NCBI GenBank assembly: GCA_028293625.1
Contig: JAQGOL010000042.1
Span: forward strand, 1-64,000
Length of the DNA stretch: 64,000 bases
Direction: 5' to 3'
Source of the DNA: Chthoniobacteraceae bacterium
Lineage (GTDB): Bacteria > Verrucomicrobiota > Verrucomicrobiia > Chthoniobacterales > Chthoniobacteraceae
Position numbers and translations under genes: made by a program. Below are positions 1 to 8,546 of this stretch, in pieces. Within the stretch, counting starts at the first letter, position 1, and each line of letters begins with the position of its first letter. The notes below the pieces were generated by a model. That model had not been told where the DNA came from. It did not search any database and saw only the letters and a list, made by a program, of their open reading frames with translations.

Positions 1-2
1 GC

Positions 3-146
3 TTCCGTAAAGGAGCGTCGGCTCTCGGGGTTCTTAAGGATTTGGGATTGCACGGGGGTCTGTTTCACTTTCATTGGTATCTTCCAGATACCCGCCCCTT
101 GTGTCCACTAAAGCGGAGCAAGCTCAAAGTATCCGCAGCCATTTAA
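3..146 (+). CDS. possible C-terminal end of an unidentified protein (partial at left edge)
   Basis: An open frame enters from the left edge and stops at TAA 144-146, giving about 47 residues with a His/Trp-rich stretch (HGGLFHFHWYLPDTRP) and a basic end. The aromatic-rich composition is more protein-like than the other frames, but no family is recognisable and the start lies outside the window. It could also be chance. Confidence 0.25.
   Translation, partial: FRKGASALGVLKDLGLHGGLFHFHWYLPDTRPLCPLKRSKLKVSAAI
110..126 (+). repeat. 17-bp direct repeat, copy 1
   Basis: AAAGCGGAGCAAGCTCA occurs here and again at 698-714 in the same orientation, 588 bp apart. The copies flank the small hypothetical ORF at 330-614. 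No transposase or integrase lies between them. Confidence 0.5.
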
Positions 147-329
147 AAGCGAGGCTGCGCAGGATGGCGCTATAGCCTTTCTGGCTTTTCTTTTGCTGAA
201 GGTAATAAGCCTTGGCCCATCGGCACGCTTTCAAACTTTAGCCAGCCCACTCCATGAGGGCTGCCGGGCAAACAGCGGGCGCCGGCAGCGACTTGCTCCA
301 ATGCACGTCACTGGCAACTTGGATTACCA

Positions 330-614
330 TTAAGATCCCGCGCCACTTCCTTCTATCCTGGGTGGGGTAACCGGTTTATCGGTAGACAGTTCGGGATCAG
401 CGTTTGCTTTCACTGGATTAGTACGACTCCCGGGCACTCCCGGATCCGGAGTGCCAGACACATGAGGCTCGCCGGGCTTAGGCGCCTCCATTGCTGCGAG
501 CACCTGTTCGCTTTCGCCTTCGACAGGGACACTTGGAGGCCCGCCCCCTTTAACGTTGCTTCCTCCATGTTCCGGCGCGAGCAGACATTCTTTTCTTAAT
601 GGATCCCAGTTCAT
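330..614 (-). CDS. hypothetical Pro/Gly-rich small protein
   Basis: A 94-residue ORF of low complexity, rich in Pro, Gly, Glu and Ser, with no membrane segment or known motif. There is no Shine-Dalgarno-like sequence before the ATG at 614. It stands alone between the two copies of a 17-bp direct repeat. A disordered linker-like protein and a chance ORF are both possible; no function is suggested. Confidence 0.3.
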   Translation of the reverse strand: MNWDPLRKECLLAPEHGGSNVKGGGPPSVPVEGESEQVLAAMEAPKPGEPHVSGTPDPGVPGSRTNPVKANADPELSTDKPVTPPRIEGSGAGS

Positions 615-697
615 AAGAATAACTACGGCTCACGGAGCATCGACGGGTGCGATGTTTTAATCTTGACCGGGTGGGCACCGCCTCGCTGTTTTACACA

Positions 698-714
698 AAA
701 GCGGAGCAAGCTCA
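698..714 (+). repeat. 17-bp direct repeat, copy 2
   Basis: Identical to 110-126. The stretch 615-885 otherwise shows only a short, unconvincing plus-strand ORF (647-832) and no recognisable gene. Confidence 0.5.
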
Positions 715-885
715 GCCTATCGCCAAAACTGATCCTGAGTCACTGACGCCCCATTTTGGGATCCTCTTAGGATCTGGTATCGAAAGATGTACGGGGCAAC
801 TCCCCTCCCCGGCACTTCCCTCTCAAACCTAATGGATAAAGGGGTTGCAGGCAATCACGCTTCCTAAGAACCTCCGGATTCGCCA

Positions 886-1620
886 ATGTGCCGAAGCTCC
901 GTAATCGCGATTATCACACTCAGCGTGGTCATGGTGACCTCTATAGGTTTGAACGTGCTTGTGAGCCGGCTGGCCAGGAAATTTTATGTCGAGCTGAGTG
1001 GCTCCCGGATCGATCCGCTCGGCTTAAAATCATATCCAAGGGCAACGGGGCCACTACCAAGCCCGTCCCTTCTCTTTTATGGCGACTCCCGAGCAAAAGA
1101 GTGGCCGTCACCTGATGGCCTAAAGAATACGTTATTTATCAACCGCGGAATCGGCAATCAGACGACTGCGCAGGCTCTCGGCCGTTTTCAGGCGCATGTT
1201 TCATCTCTTAAGCCTGATGTAATCGTGGTCCAGGCTGGCGTGAACGATCTTAAGGCGATCCCCTTATTTTCAAGCCGTAAGAAGGAACTCATCGACGACT
1301 GCAAAGCCAATATTTCCCGGATTGTGAACGACTCGGTCGAATGCGGGGCTCGCGTGGTAGTTACAACTATTTTTCCGCTTGGAAAAGTGCCAGTCGAACG
1401 ATGGCCGGTCTGGTCGGGCGATGTGGCAGCGGCCATCGGGGAAGTCAACGCCCATATAAAAACCCTCGCGGGCGAAAAAGTAACAGTCTTTGATACCGCT
1501 CAGATCCTGACAAACGAGCAAGGCATCGTATTCCCCAAATACAGCCGCGATCTTTTGCACCTGACTCCTGAAGGTTATGCGGCGCTCAATCGGGAGCTGG
1601 TCAAGATTCTGGTTCCTTAG
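886..1620 (+). CDS. SGNH/GDSL-family hydrolase
   Basis: A 244-residue serine hydrolase of the SGNH fold. All four blocks are visible: block I FYGDSR with nucleophile Ser68, block II NRGIGNQ with Gly88, block III QAGVND with Asn120, and block V DLLHLTPEGY with Asp222 and His225. Residues 6-27 form a hydrophobic signal peptide or membrane anchor, so the enzyme is probably exported or anchored facing the periplasm. Members of this fold remove acyl or acetyl groups from lipids, glycans or peptidoglycan; the substrate cannot be read from sequence. A later in-frame Met at residue 16 would cut the anchor, so the upstream ATG is preferred. It is monocistronic. Confidence 0.85.
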   Translation: MCRSSVIAIITLSVVMVTSIGLNVLVSRLARKFYVELSGSRIDPLGLKSYPRATGPLPSPSLLFYGDSRAKEWPSPDGLKNTLFINRGIGNQTTAQALGRFQAHVSSLKPDVIVVQAGVNDLKAIPLFSSRKKELIDDCKANISRIVNDSVECGARVVVTTIFPLGKVPVERWPVWSGDVAAAIGEVNAHIKTLAGEKVTVFDTAQILTNEQGIVFPKYSRDLLHLTPEGYAALNRELVKILVP

Positions 1621-1788
1621 GATTTTGCGGCGACAATCGGCGAGTGTTAACGCTTCACGCCGCTGCGCAAGGCATGCGCTCGAGCATCAGCGTTCATATT
1701 CTTTCGCACCGGTTTGGGATGGGGTCCCGGGCGTTTGCAAGAGCTAAAGCCAAGGCGCTCTCCGTTGAAGTTCACAGTCGAGGAAGCT

Positions 1789-2100
1789 TTACTCAACGGG
1801 CAGGTTCAGGTTGCGGCATAGCTCGACAATTGCCTGCTGATGCTCCCTGACCAAGCGATCGTTTAATATCTCGACCTGCTCCGAGGCTTTCACGAGTTGC
1901 TGGCCCAAATAGTCCAGATCCTTGGGAAAAACCTCCGTCGTTACGAATAGCGTGTCGACACCGTATTTGATGCGCGCGCGGAATCCGGCACCGACATTTT
2001 TTTTGAGTTGGTTAAAAACATCCTCCGTCAGTGGAGGCTCTGTTCGAAAGGCGACAAATTCTGCGTCAGTTTTTTCAGCATATATCGCGGCAATTCTCAT
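1789..2100 (-). CDS. hypothetical protein, 103 aa
   Basis: A small soluble protein, mixed alpha/beta by composition, with a helical, charged C-terminal half (residues 60-100) and no cysteine cluster or membrane segment. It starts at ATG 2098-2100 and ends 311 bp later. It lies downstream of the RND efflux operon on the same strand, separated by about 135 bp, so it may be a separate transcript. I do not recognise the family. The 168 bp between it and the SGNH hydrolase gene show nothing. Confidence 0.45.
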   Translation of the reverse strand: MRIAAIYAEKTDAEFVAFRTEPPLTEDVFNQLKKNVGAGFRARIKYGVDTLFVTTEVFPKDLDYLGQQLVKASEQVEILNDRLVREHQQAIVELCRNLNLPVE

Positions 2101-2235
2101 AGGTATAGGTGATGGCGGATTGATAGTGGCCGTGGCGCGGCGTCCGCGGCCTGACCGTTAGCAGTTCGCTTGCCAACACGCGGAGCAACAACTCCCCCGC
2201 CCGCGCGGCAGCCATATAATCGCCTCGCGTGAGAA

Positions 2236-3720
2236 TTACTTTATGGCCGTGCCGGAGCGCAGGAGGTCCGCCCCGGTGGCGCGCAGCAGACCAGTGCGGG
2301 CGACGGAGTAGCTGCGCAGACCTTCAACATATAAGCCGCGCGCTTCGGTAAGGGCGGTCTGCGCGTTGAGCACATCAATCTGTGCGCTGGCGCCTTCTTT
2401 GTAGCGGGCGTCGGCGAGTTCGAGCGCGCGCACAGCTTTTGCAACGTTCTTGGTTTGCGCATCGAGGACAGCGCGGGCGGTGCGGAGGTTGGACCATGCG
2501 GTGCGTACCTGCAATTCGACGATGCGTGTGGTCTCAAGCCTGGCCTCGCCCGCCTTGTCGCGCAGCGCGACGGCTTCCTGCACGCGGCCCTTGGTGAGGA
2601 AACCGTCGAAGATCGGCCACGAGACCTGCCCGCCGGCAAAGCCGCCGTGGAGCTGATCGCCAGCAGCGCGTGTTTCGATGCGGCTCGTCAGCTCGTAGCC
2701 GGCGAAGGCTTGCACGCTCGGTTTGGCGCCCGCTTTGGCGACGATGATCGCCTCGTTGCGCAGCAGTTCCTCTGTCTCGAGCGCGGCGATTTCAGGACGG
2801 TTAACCAGCGCGTCGGCCAGCGCGGTGGTGAGGCTGTTGGGATACGGGCGTGCTTCGAGGGGGGTGGAAAGCTTCAGCGCAATGTCGTCGGAAACCGTGA
2901 TCGGCAGGTCGTAGCCGAGCAGTTGAACGAGGTTTTGCTTTGCCACGCGATGATCGCCGACGGCCTGCACCTTTTGCGCCACGGCGTTGGCGACTTCAAC
3001 TTCCTGCCGCACCACATCAAACTCAGGCAGGTCGCCAACCTCGTTCCGGATTCTCGTATCTTTAAGATAAGCGCTCAGAAATGTCACCGCCGCCGCGCGC
3101 ACTTCGATCTGTTTTTCAGTGCTCAACACGGTGTCGTAGGCGTTGCTGACACTCAGGAGCGTGTCGGCGACCGTGCTCTCAAAAGTAAGGAACGCCTGCT
3201 CGCGGATCAGCTTTGAACTGCGGAGGGCGGACAGCATGCGGCCTCCTTCGTACAGCGACTGCACGACGCGGATATCCGTGGCCCAGTCCTGGTTGTTGAC
3301 CCTGGGCTGGGTGCCGCCGCCCAGCTCCAGCGTCTTGGGCATGATCTCCAGCGTCCTCGGCATGGCGCCGATTCCAAGCCTCAGCGGGCCGAGCCCGGGC
3401 AGCTTGACCGTTTTTGAAGGAAGTTCACGGTGCTGGTTCGCCTCGATGAGCGAGTCCTGCCGGACCCTGTAATTGCCCGTATGATTGAGCTTTGGAAAAA
3501 CAATCGCCCGGATCTGGATGGCGACCCCAAAAGCGGCCTCAACATCCTTCTGCGCCTTCAGGATCGTGCTGTTGTTCAGGATGGCGAGATTGAGCGCGTC
3601 GACTTTGGAAAGCGGCCGGCTCAGGAGAATGTCATCGGACTTTCCCCCGTCGCCTGCGCGAAGCGTTGAGAGGGCAAGCAGCGCAATGATGACGGCGACG
3701 AATGAGTAGGGGTGCTTCAT
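2236..3720 (-). CDS. TolC-family outer membrane efflux channel
   Basis: A 494-residue outer membrane factor. It has a signal peptide (residues 1 to about 22) and the two internally similar halves of long helices and short beta segments typical of TolC/OprM proteins, for example LNLAILNNSTILKAQKDVE early and ALELADARYKEGASAQIDVL near the end. It should form the trimeric outer membrane and periplasmic exit duct for the RND pump encoded directly upstream. The ATG lies 3 bp after the pump stop codon, so it is the last gene of the adaptor-pump-channel operon. The exported substrate is not evident. Confidence 0.92.
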   Translation of the reverse strand: MKHPYSFVAVIIALLALSTLRAGDGGKSDDILLSRPLSKVDALNLAILNNSTILKAQKDVEAAFGVAIQIRAIVFPKLNHTGNYRVRQDSLIEANQHRELPSKTVKLPGLGPLRLGIGAMPRTLEIMPKTLELGGGTQPRVNNQDWATDIRVVQSLYEGGRMLSALRSSKLIREQAFLTFESTVADTLLSVSNAYDTVLSTEKQIEVRAAAVTFLSAYLKDTRIRNEVGDLPEFDVVRQEVEVANAVAQKVQAVGDHRVAKQNLVQLLGYDLPITVSDDIALKLSTPLEARPYPNSLTTALADALVNRPEIAALETEELLRNEAIIVAKAGAKPSVQAFAGYELTSRIETRAAGDQLHGGFAGGQVSWPIFDGFLTKGRVQEAVALRDKAGEARLETTRIVELQVRTAWSNLRTARAVLDAQTKNVAKAVRALELADARYKEGASAQIDVLNAQTALTEARGLYVEGLRSYSVARTGLLRATGADLLRSGTAIK

Positions 3721-3723
3721 AGG

Positions 3724-6700
3724 TCAGTGGGCCGCAGGAGTGAGGGGTGCGGTGGCTTTCTTCGCATGCGGTTTCCTCCCACCGCCGAGTTTTTCAATGA
3801 GATAATAGAGCACCGGGATGAGGAAGATGGCGATGAAGCTGGCCGCAAGCATTCCGCCAATGACCGTGAATCCCATCACCTGGCGCGACAGCCCGCCGGC
3901 GCCGCTGGCCGTGGCAAGCGGAACGCAGCCAAGGATAAAGGCAAACGATGTCATCAGAATCGGGCGCAGGCGGAGCCGGGCGCCTTCAAGCGCGGCCTCC
4001 ATGAGCGGCAGTCCTTCGTCCACTTTCATCTTGGCGAACTCGACAATGAGAATGGCGTTTTTCGCGGCCAGGCCGATCAGCATCACGAGGCCGATCTGCG
4101 CGTAGATGTTATTCTCATACTTCCCCACCATCAGAGCGGCGAAAGCTCCGAAGACGGCGACGGGCGTGCCAAGAAGCACACTGAACGGGAGTGTCCAGCT
4201 CTCGTATTGCGCGGCAAGGATGAGGAAGACAAAGAGCAGCGAGATGGCGAAAATGACCATTGGTGAGATGCCTTCGCTCGCCTGCTTTTCCTGGAAGCTC
4301 ATGCCGAGATACGAGAAGCCCATCTCGTTTGACATCGATGCGGCAAAGACTTCCTCCATTGCTTTCATCGCCTGTCCGGAGCTATAGCCGGCGGCGGGTG
4401 TCGCGTTGATCTGCGCTGAACGATAGAGATTGTACCGCATCGTGAATTCCGGGCCGCTGATCGCTTTTGAGCTGATTACAGTGCTGAGCGGCATCATTTG
4501 GCCGTCCTTGTTTTTCACAAAGAATTGGCCGACCTGGTCGGCGTTCTCGCGGTAGTCTGCCTCGGCTTGGACAAACACCTGCCATTGGCGCCCGAAGCGG
4601 TTGAAGTAGTTCACGAAATAGCCGCCCATGAAAGTTTGCAGCGTCTGATAGACCGCGCCCAGATCGACGTTCTGTTTAAGCACCTTGTCGCGGTCCACTT
4701 GCATGAAGACCTGCGGCACCGCGGGGGAAAACATCGGAGTAACGCCCACAAGCTCTTTCCGTTCGCGCGCCGCGGCGACAAACTTCCCGACGTTTTCCGC
4801 AAGGAACGCAACGTCTTTGCCCGCGCGATCCTGCAGGATGAAAGTGACGCCGCCGCTGGTGCCAATCCCGGGAATGGCCGGTGGCGAAAACGCAAAGGCG
4901 CGCCCGCCGGAGATCTTTGAAAATGCACCGTTCACATGCTTGAGGATTGCCGCGTATTGTTCCTCGGGTGCCTTGCGATGGCCCCACTCCTTGAGCGTGA
5001 CAAAGAAGATGCCGCTGTAGGTCGTGTTGACGCCGCTCAGGAAGTTATAACCGTTGACCGTGGTGACGTATTCAATGCCGGGTGTGGCCTGCAAAATTGC
5101 CTCGCACTGGCGCATGACTTCGTCCGTGCGCTGGAGCGACGCAGCGTCGGGCAGGATGACCTGGGAGTAAAAATAACCCTGGTCTTCTTCGGGCAGGAAG
5201 CTGGCAGGGATCCGCTTTCCGAGCATCCCGGTAAGAAACGTGATCCCGATGAGAAGGATCACCGCAACGAACGATTTGCGGATCAGGAATCGGCAGACAC
5301 TCACGTAGCCATTGGTCGCCACGCCAAAGACGCGGTTGAAGAGATTGAAGAACTTCTGCAGCAGGCCGGATCCTTTTTTCTTCGGCTTGAGAAGCAGAGC
5401 GGAAAGTGCGGGCGAAAGAGTGAGCGCGTTGAAGGCGGAGATGAGGACCGACACGGCGATCGTCACGGCGAATTGCTGGTACAAGCGCCCGGTGATGCCC
5501 GGAATGAACGCCGTCGGCACGAACACCGCCGCCAGAATCAGCGCGATGGCGATAACCGGTCCGCTGACTTCCTCCATCGCCTTGAAGGTTGCCTCCTTCG
5601 GCGTAAGCCCGTGCTCGATGTGATGTTCGACGGCTTCGACGACAACGATGGCGTCATCAACGACGAGCCCGATCGCCAGCACGAGGCCGAAAAGCGAGAG
5701 CGTGTTCACCGTGAACCCGAACAGCGGGAACAACGCGAATGTGCCAACCAGCGACACGGGCACCGCAAGCAGCGGGATGAGCGTGGCGCGCCAGCCCTGG
5801 AGAAAGATGAAGACCACCAGGATGACAAGCACCAGCGCCTCAATCAGCGTGTGCTGGATTTCCACCATCCCCTCGGTGACGGCAAGCGTGGTGTCGAGCG
5901 AGACCACGTAATCGAGGTCCGCGGGGAAGCGCCCGGAGAGTTCCTTAAGCTTCTTTTTTGCGCCATCCGCGGCCGCGATCGCGTTGGAACCGGGGAGCTG
6001 GTAGAGCGCGATGATCGCGGCCGGCTTGCCATTGAGCCGGCCGGCAAGCGCGTAGTTCTGAGCGCCAAGTTCGATGCGCGCAATGTCCTTGACCCGCAGC
6101 ATCGAGCCGTCGGGATTCGGGCGCACAACGATCTCGCCGAACTCTTCCGGCGTCTCCAGGCGCCCCTGCGCGCGCACCGCATACGTGAACTCCTGCCCTT
6201 TCCGGATAGGCTCCGCGCCGATCGTGCCGGCGGGATTCACCGCATTCTGCGCTTTGATTGCCTGCAGGATTTCCGGGATCGTGACGCCGAGCTTGGCGAG
6301 CGTGTCGGGCTTTACCCAGATCCGCATGGCGTATTGGCCGGCGCCGAAAATGGTCACGCTTGCGATGCCTTTCACCCGCGTGAACTCGTCGTTCAGGTTG
6401 ATGTTCGCGTAGTTCGCCAGGAAGATGCTGTCATACGTGCCATTCGGCGAGAAAAGCGAGAACATGATCAGCGGCGAGGAGGTCGATTTCTGCACCGTGA
6501 CGCCGAATTTGTTCACGTCCTCCGGGAGCTGCGAGGAGGCTTGGTTGCTCCGCATCTGCGAGAGGATCTGGTCGGTATTCGCGTTGGTGCTCACGTCGAA
6601 ATTGACCGTGAGCTTGAGGGTGCCGTCGTTGCCGTTGACCGACGACATGTAGTTCATGTTGTCCACGCCGCTCATCTGCTGCTCGATCGGTGTGGCGACC

Positions 6701-6879
6701 GATTTCTCGACAGTGAGCGCATCGGCGCCGGTATAGGTGGTTTTCACCTGGATTTCCGGCGGGACGATATCCGGAAACTGCGCGACCGGGAGGCTCAGGT
6801 AAGCGGCAACGCCAACAATCGTCATCAGGATCGAGATGACGATGGCGACGATGGGGCGGTTAATGAAGAAGGAAGCCAT
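3724..6879 (-). CDS. RND-family (HAE1/AcrB-type) efflux pump
   Basis: A 1051-residue inner membrane proton-driven exporter, the usual length for the HAE1 family. The N-terminus (FFINRPIVAIVISILMTIVG) is typical, and the two 6-TM halves carry large periplasmic domains. The proton-relay motif LVVDDAIVVVE in TM4 and the matching lysine in GLAAKNAILIVEF (TM10) are present. It works as a trimer between the adaptor and the outer membrane channel. It lies between those two genes with gaps of 2-3 bp, so the three are cotranscribed. HAE1 pumps export hydrophobic or amphiphilic drugs rather than metal ions. Confidence 0.95.
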   Translation of the reverse strand: MASFFINRPIVAIVISILMTIVGVAAYLSLPVAQFPDIVPPEIQVKTTYTGADALTVEKSVATPIEQQMSGVDNMNYMSSVNGNDGTLKLTVNFDVSTNANTDQILSQMRSNQASSQLPEDVNKFGVTVQKSTSSPLIMFSLFSPNGTYDSIFLANYANINLNDEFTRVKGIASVTIFGAGQYAMRIWVKPDTLAKLGVTIPEILQAIKAQNAVNPAGTIGAEPIRKGQEFTYAVRAQGRLETPEEFGEIVVRPNPDGSMLRVKDIARIELGAQNYALAGRLNGKPAAIIALYQLPGSNAIAAADGAKKKLKELSGRFPADLDYVVSLDTTLAVTEGMVEIQHTLIEALVLVILVVFIFLQGWRATLIPLLAVPVSLVGTFALFPLFGFTVNTLSLFGLVLAIGLVVDDAIVVVEAVEHHIEHGLTPKEATFKAMEEVSGPVIAIALILAAVFVPTAFIPGITGRLYQQFAVTIAVSVLISAFNALTLSPALSALLLKPKKKGSGLLQKFFNLFNRVFGVATNGYVSVCRFLIRKSFVAVILLIGITFLTGMLGKRIPASFLPEEDQGYFYSQVILPDAASLQRTDEVMRQCEAILQATPGIEYVTTVNGYNFLSGVNTTYSGIFFVTLKEWGHRKAPEEQYAAILKHVNGAFSKISGGRAFAFSPPAIPGIGTSGGVTFILQDRAGKDVAFLAENVGKFVAAARERKELVGVTPMFSPAVPQVFMQVDRDKVLKQNVDLGAVYQTLQTFMGGYFVNYFNRFGRQWQVFVQAEADYRENADQVGQFFVKNKDGQMMPLSTVISSKAISGPEFTMRYNLYRSAQINATPAAGYSSGQAMKAMEEVFAASMSNEMGFSYLGMSFQEKQASEGISPMVIFAISLLFVFLILAAQYESWTLPFSVLLGTPVAVFGAFAALMVGKYENNIYAQIGLVMLIGLAAKNAILIVEFAKMKVDEGLPLMEAALEGARLRLRPILMTSFAFILGCVPLATASGAGGLSRQVMGFTVIGGMLAASFIAIFLIPVLYYLIEKLGGGRKPHAKKATAPLTPAAH

Positions 6880-6881
6880 GG

Positions 6882-8063
6882 CTAGTGTTTGGCTGCCGGT
6901 TTCGCTTCCTTGGCGGGCGCGGCCGGGCGTTTCTCAGGCGGCACCCACGGTTTTGCCTCAACCGGCATGCCCGACTTCACCATCTGAATCCCCTCGACGA
7001 TCACTTTTTCTCCCGCCTTCAATCCCGAGGTGATCACCCAGTCGGTGCCATCGCGGGCGCCGACCTTCACGGGCCGGATCTCTGCCTTGCCGTTCGGATC
7101 GACGATCCCCACCTGGTAGCTGCCCTGGACTTCCGCCACGGCGCGTTGCGGTACCAGCACCGCATCCTCCAATGTCTGCGCGATCACCCGCGCCCTGGCG
7201 AACTGCCCCGGCCGCAGCACGCTGCCCGGATTCTTGAGCAGCGCGGTGATAAGGATCGTGCCGGTCGATTGCTTCACCTGAAGATCGATTGAGAGCAGCC
7301 GGGCTTTGTGCTCAAAGGTTTTCCCGTTCGCGAGGATTAGCTCAATCATCTCGTCCCTTTCCTCCAGCGGCTTGCTCATGCTCTTTTCGACGCGTTCTCT
7401 CACGAGCAGGTATTCCTCCTCGCTGATAGGGAAAACGAGCTTCACCGGATCGAGCGTGGAGACCGATGTGAGCGCCGGGCCATTGGCGGCTCCCACAAGG
7501 TCGCCCACCTGCGCCTTGGCGATGGCGACGATGCCATCAATGGGCGACATGATCGTGCAGAATTGCAGATTTAATTCAGCCTGTTTTACCGAGGCCTCCA
7601 GCGCTTTCACCTTCGCCTCGTGCGATTGGTTGAGCTGTGTTTTGTTGATGAACTCTTTTTTGGAAATGACCTTCTGATTGAAGAGCGCCTTGCTCCGCTC
7701 AGCCTCCGCCTGCGAGGCAAGCTGCATCGCTTTCCCCTGGGCCAGCTGGCTCTGGGCCTCCGCCAGGGCCACCTCGAAGGGCCGCGGATCGATTTCAAAA
7801 AGCACGTCGCCCTGCTTAACCAGCGTCCCTTCCTTGTAATCGCGTTTGAGCAGGTAGCCTGTTACCCGGGCGCGAACTTCCGCGTTCTCGGAGCCGTCGA
7901 GCGTGCCAATCCACTCGCGATAGAGAGGCACGTCCCGAGTTCCCGCCGGGATCACAAGCATAGTCGGCGGCGGCAGCGTCGATTTTGCCTCGTCCTCGCG
8001 CTTGCAGGCGGGCAACAGGCAAAGCGCAAGCGCCGTGACGATCAGGGCGTGGATGTGATGCAT
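6882..8063 (-). CDS. RND efflux periplasmic adaptor (membrane fusion protein)
   Basis: A 393-residue adaptor of the AcrA/MexA type. It begins with a lipoprotein signal peptide whose lipobox LLPAC puts the lipidated cysteine at residue 20. A barrel-sandwich/lipoyl half-motif (GSENAEVRARVTGYLLKRDY), an alpha-helical hairpin of about residues 100-165, the second lipoyl half (MSPIDGIVAIAKAQVGDLV) and a beta-barrel domain follow. It bridges pump and outer membrane channel. Its start is 22 bp after the receiver-only regulator gene, so regulator and pump genes probably share a transcript. The C-terminal tail is Lys/Ala/Pro-rich. Confidence 0.93.
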   Translation of the reverse strand: MHHIHALIVTALALCLLPACKREDEAKSTLPPPTMLVIPAGTRDVPLYREWIGTLDGSENAEVRARVTGYLLKRDYKEGTLVKQGDVLFEIDPRPFEVALAEAQSQLAQGKAMQLASQAEAERSKALFNQKVISKKEFINKTQLNQSHEAKVKALEASVKQAELNLQFCTIMSPIDGIVAIAKAQVGDLVGAANGPALTSVSTLDPVKLVFPISEEEYLLVRERVEKSMSKPLEERDEMIELILANGKTFEHKARLLSIDLQVKQSTGTILITALLKNPGSVLRPGQFARARVIAQTLEDAVLVPQRAVAEVQGSYQVGIVDPNGKAEIRPVKVGARDGTDWVITSGLKAGEKVIVEGIQMVKSGMPVEAKPWVPPEKRPAAPAKEAKPAAKH

Positions 8064-8085
8064 AGGAATTGCGACGGGGTGGTGC

Positions 8086-8484
8086 TCATCGATTGTACTG
8101 GGTGGAATCAGCCTGGCCGCTCAGTGCCCAGGCGACCGCATCGAGCAGCGCCTGATCGTCCACCGGCTTGCTGAAGTAACCGGCCGCCCCAACCCGATGA
8201 GCAATGGCGCGGGTCTCCGGCGTGTCGTGGGCGGTGACGAAAATGACGGGGAGATGACGTCCGGCGCGGGCGAGCAACTCCGGTAGCTCGAGGCCGCTTT
8301 TTCCCGGCATCCGCACGTCGCAAATAACGCAGGCCTTGTCATCAGACAACTCCGCCTCCATGAATTCCTCGACCGATACGAACGCCCGCGGCTCCATCTT
8401 GGCCGAGCGTGCAAGGCGGGCATAGGCGGTCCGGAGCGACGGTTCGTCGTCTACGATGAAGAGCTGAATGGCTGGGAGCGTCAT
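8086..8484 (-). CDS. single-domain response regulator (receiver only)
   Basis: A 132-residue CheY-like receiver without an output domain. The acidic pocket (FIVDDEP), the phosphoacceptor Asp in CDVRMPGKSG, the Thr of VTAHD and the Lys of SKPVDD are all present. The sequence resembles FixJ/TodT receivers. It lies between the histidine kinase and the efflux adaptor on the minus strand, 57 bp after the kinase stop. It probably acts as a phosphate sink or second target of that kinase, modulating the FixJ-type regulator upstream. A truncated transcription factor is less likely because the receiver is complete. Confidence 0.88.
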   Translation of the reverse strand: MTLPAIQLFIVDDEPSLRTAYARLARSAKMEPRAFVSVEEFMEAELSDDKACVICDVRMPGKSGLELPELLARAGRHLPVIFVTAHDTPETRAIAHRVGAAGYFSKPVDDQALLDAVAWALSGQADSTQYNR

Positions 8485-8524
8485 CTGGCAATGCCCGAAC
8501 TCTGGCAGCGCTGGTGCCGCTTCG

Positions 8525-8546
8525 CCTATCAGACTAAGGTCCTATT
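8525..8546. promoter_or_regulatory. copy A of a recurring inverted motif (candidate regulator site)
   Basis: The plus strand reads CCTATCAGACTAAGGTCCTA followed by TT. It overlaps the stop codon of the histidine kinase gene and lies about 40 bp upstream of the receiver-only gene. Related copies are at 13084, 24344, 28988 and 43210. A binding role is inferred only from the recurrence. Confidence 0.4.

Noticed and set aside
647-832. 61-residue plus-strand ORF
   Set aside because: No family signature, and it contains the second copy of the direct repeat; not convincing as a gene.
2455-3216. 253-residue plus-strand ORF
   Set aside because: Shadow of the TolC-like gene.
4936-6885. 649-residue plus-strand ORF
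   Set aside because: It is antisense to the RND pump; composition is His/Arg/Glu-rich as expected for a shadow of a GC-rich gene, and no family signature is present.
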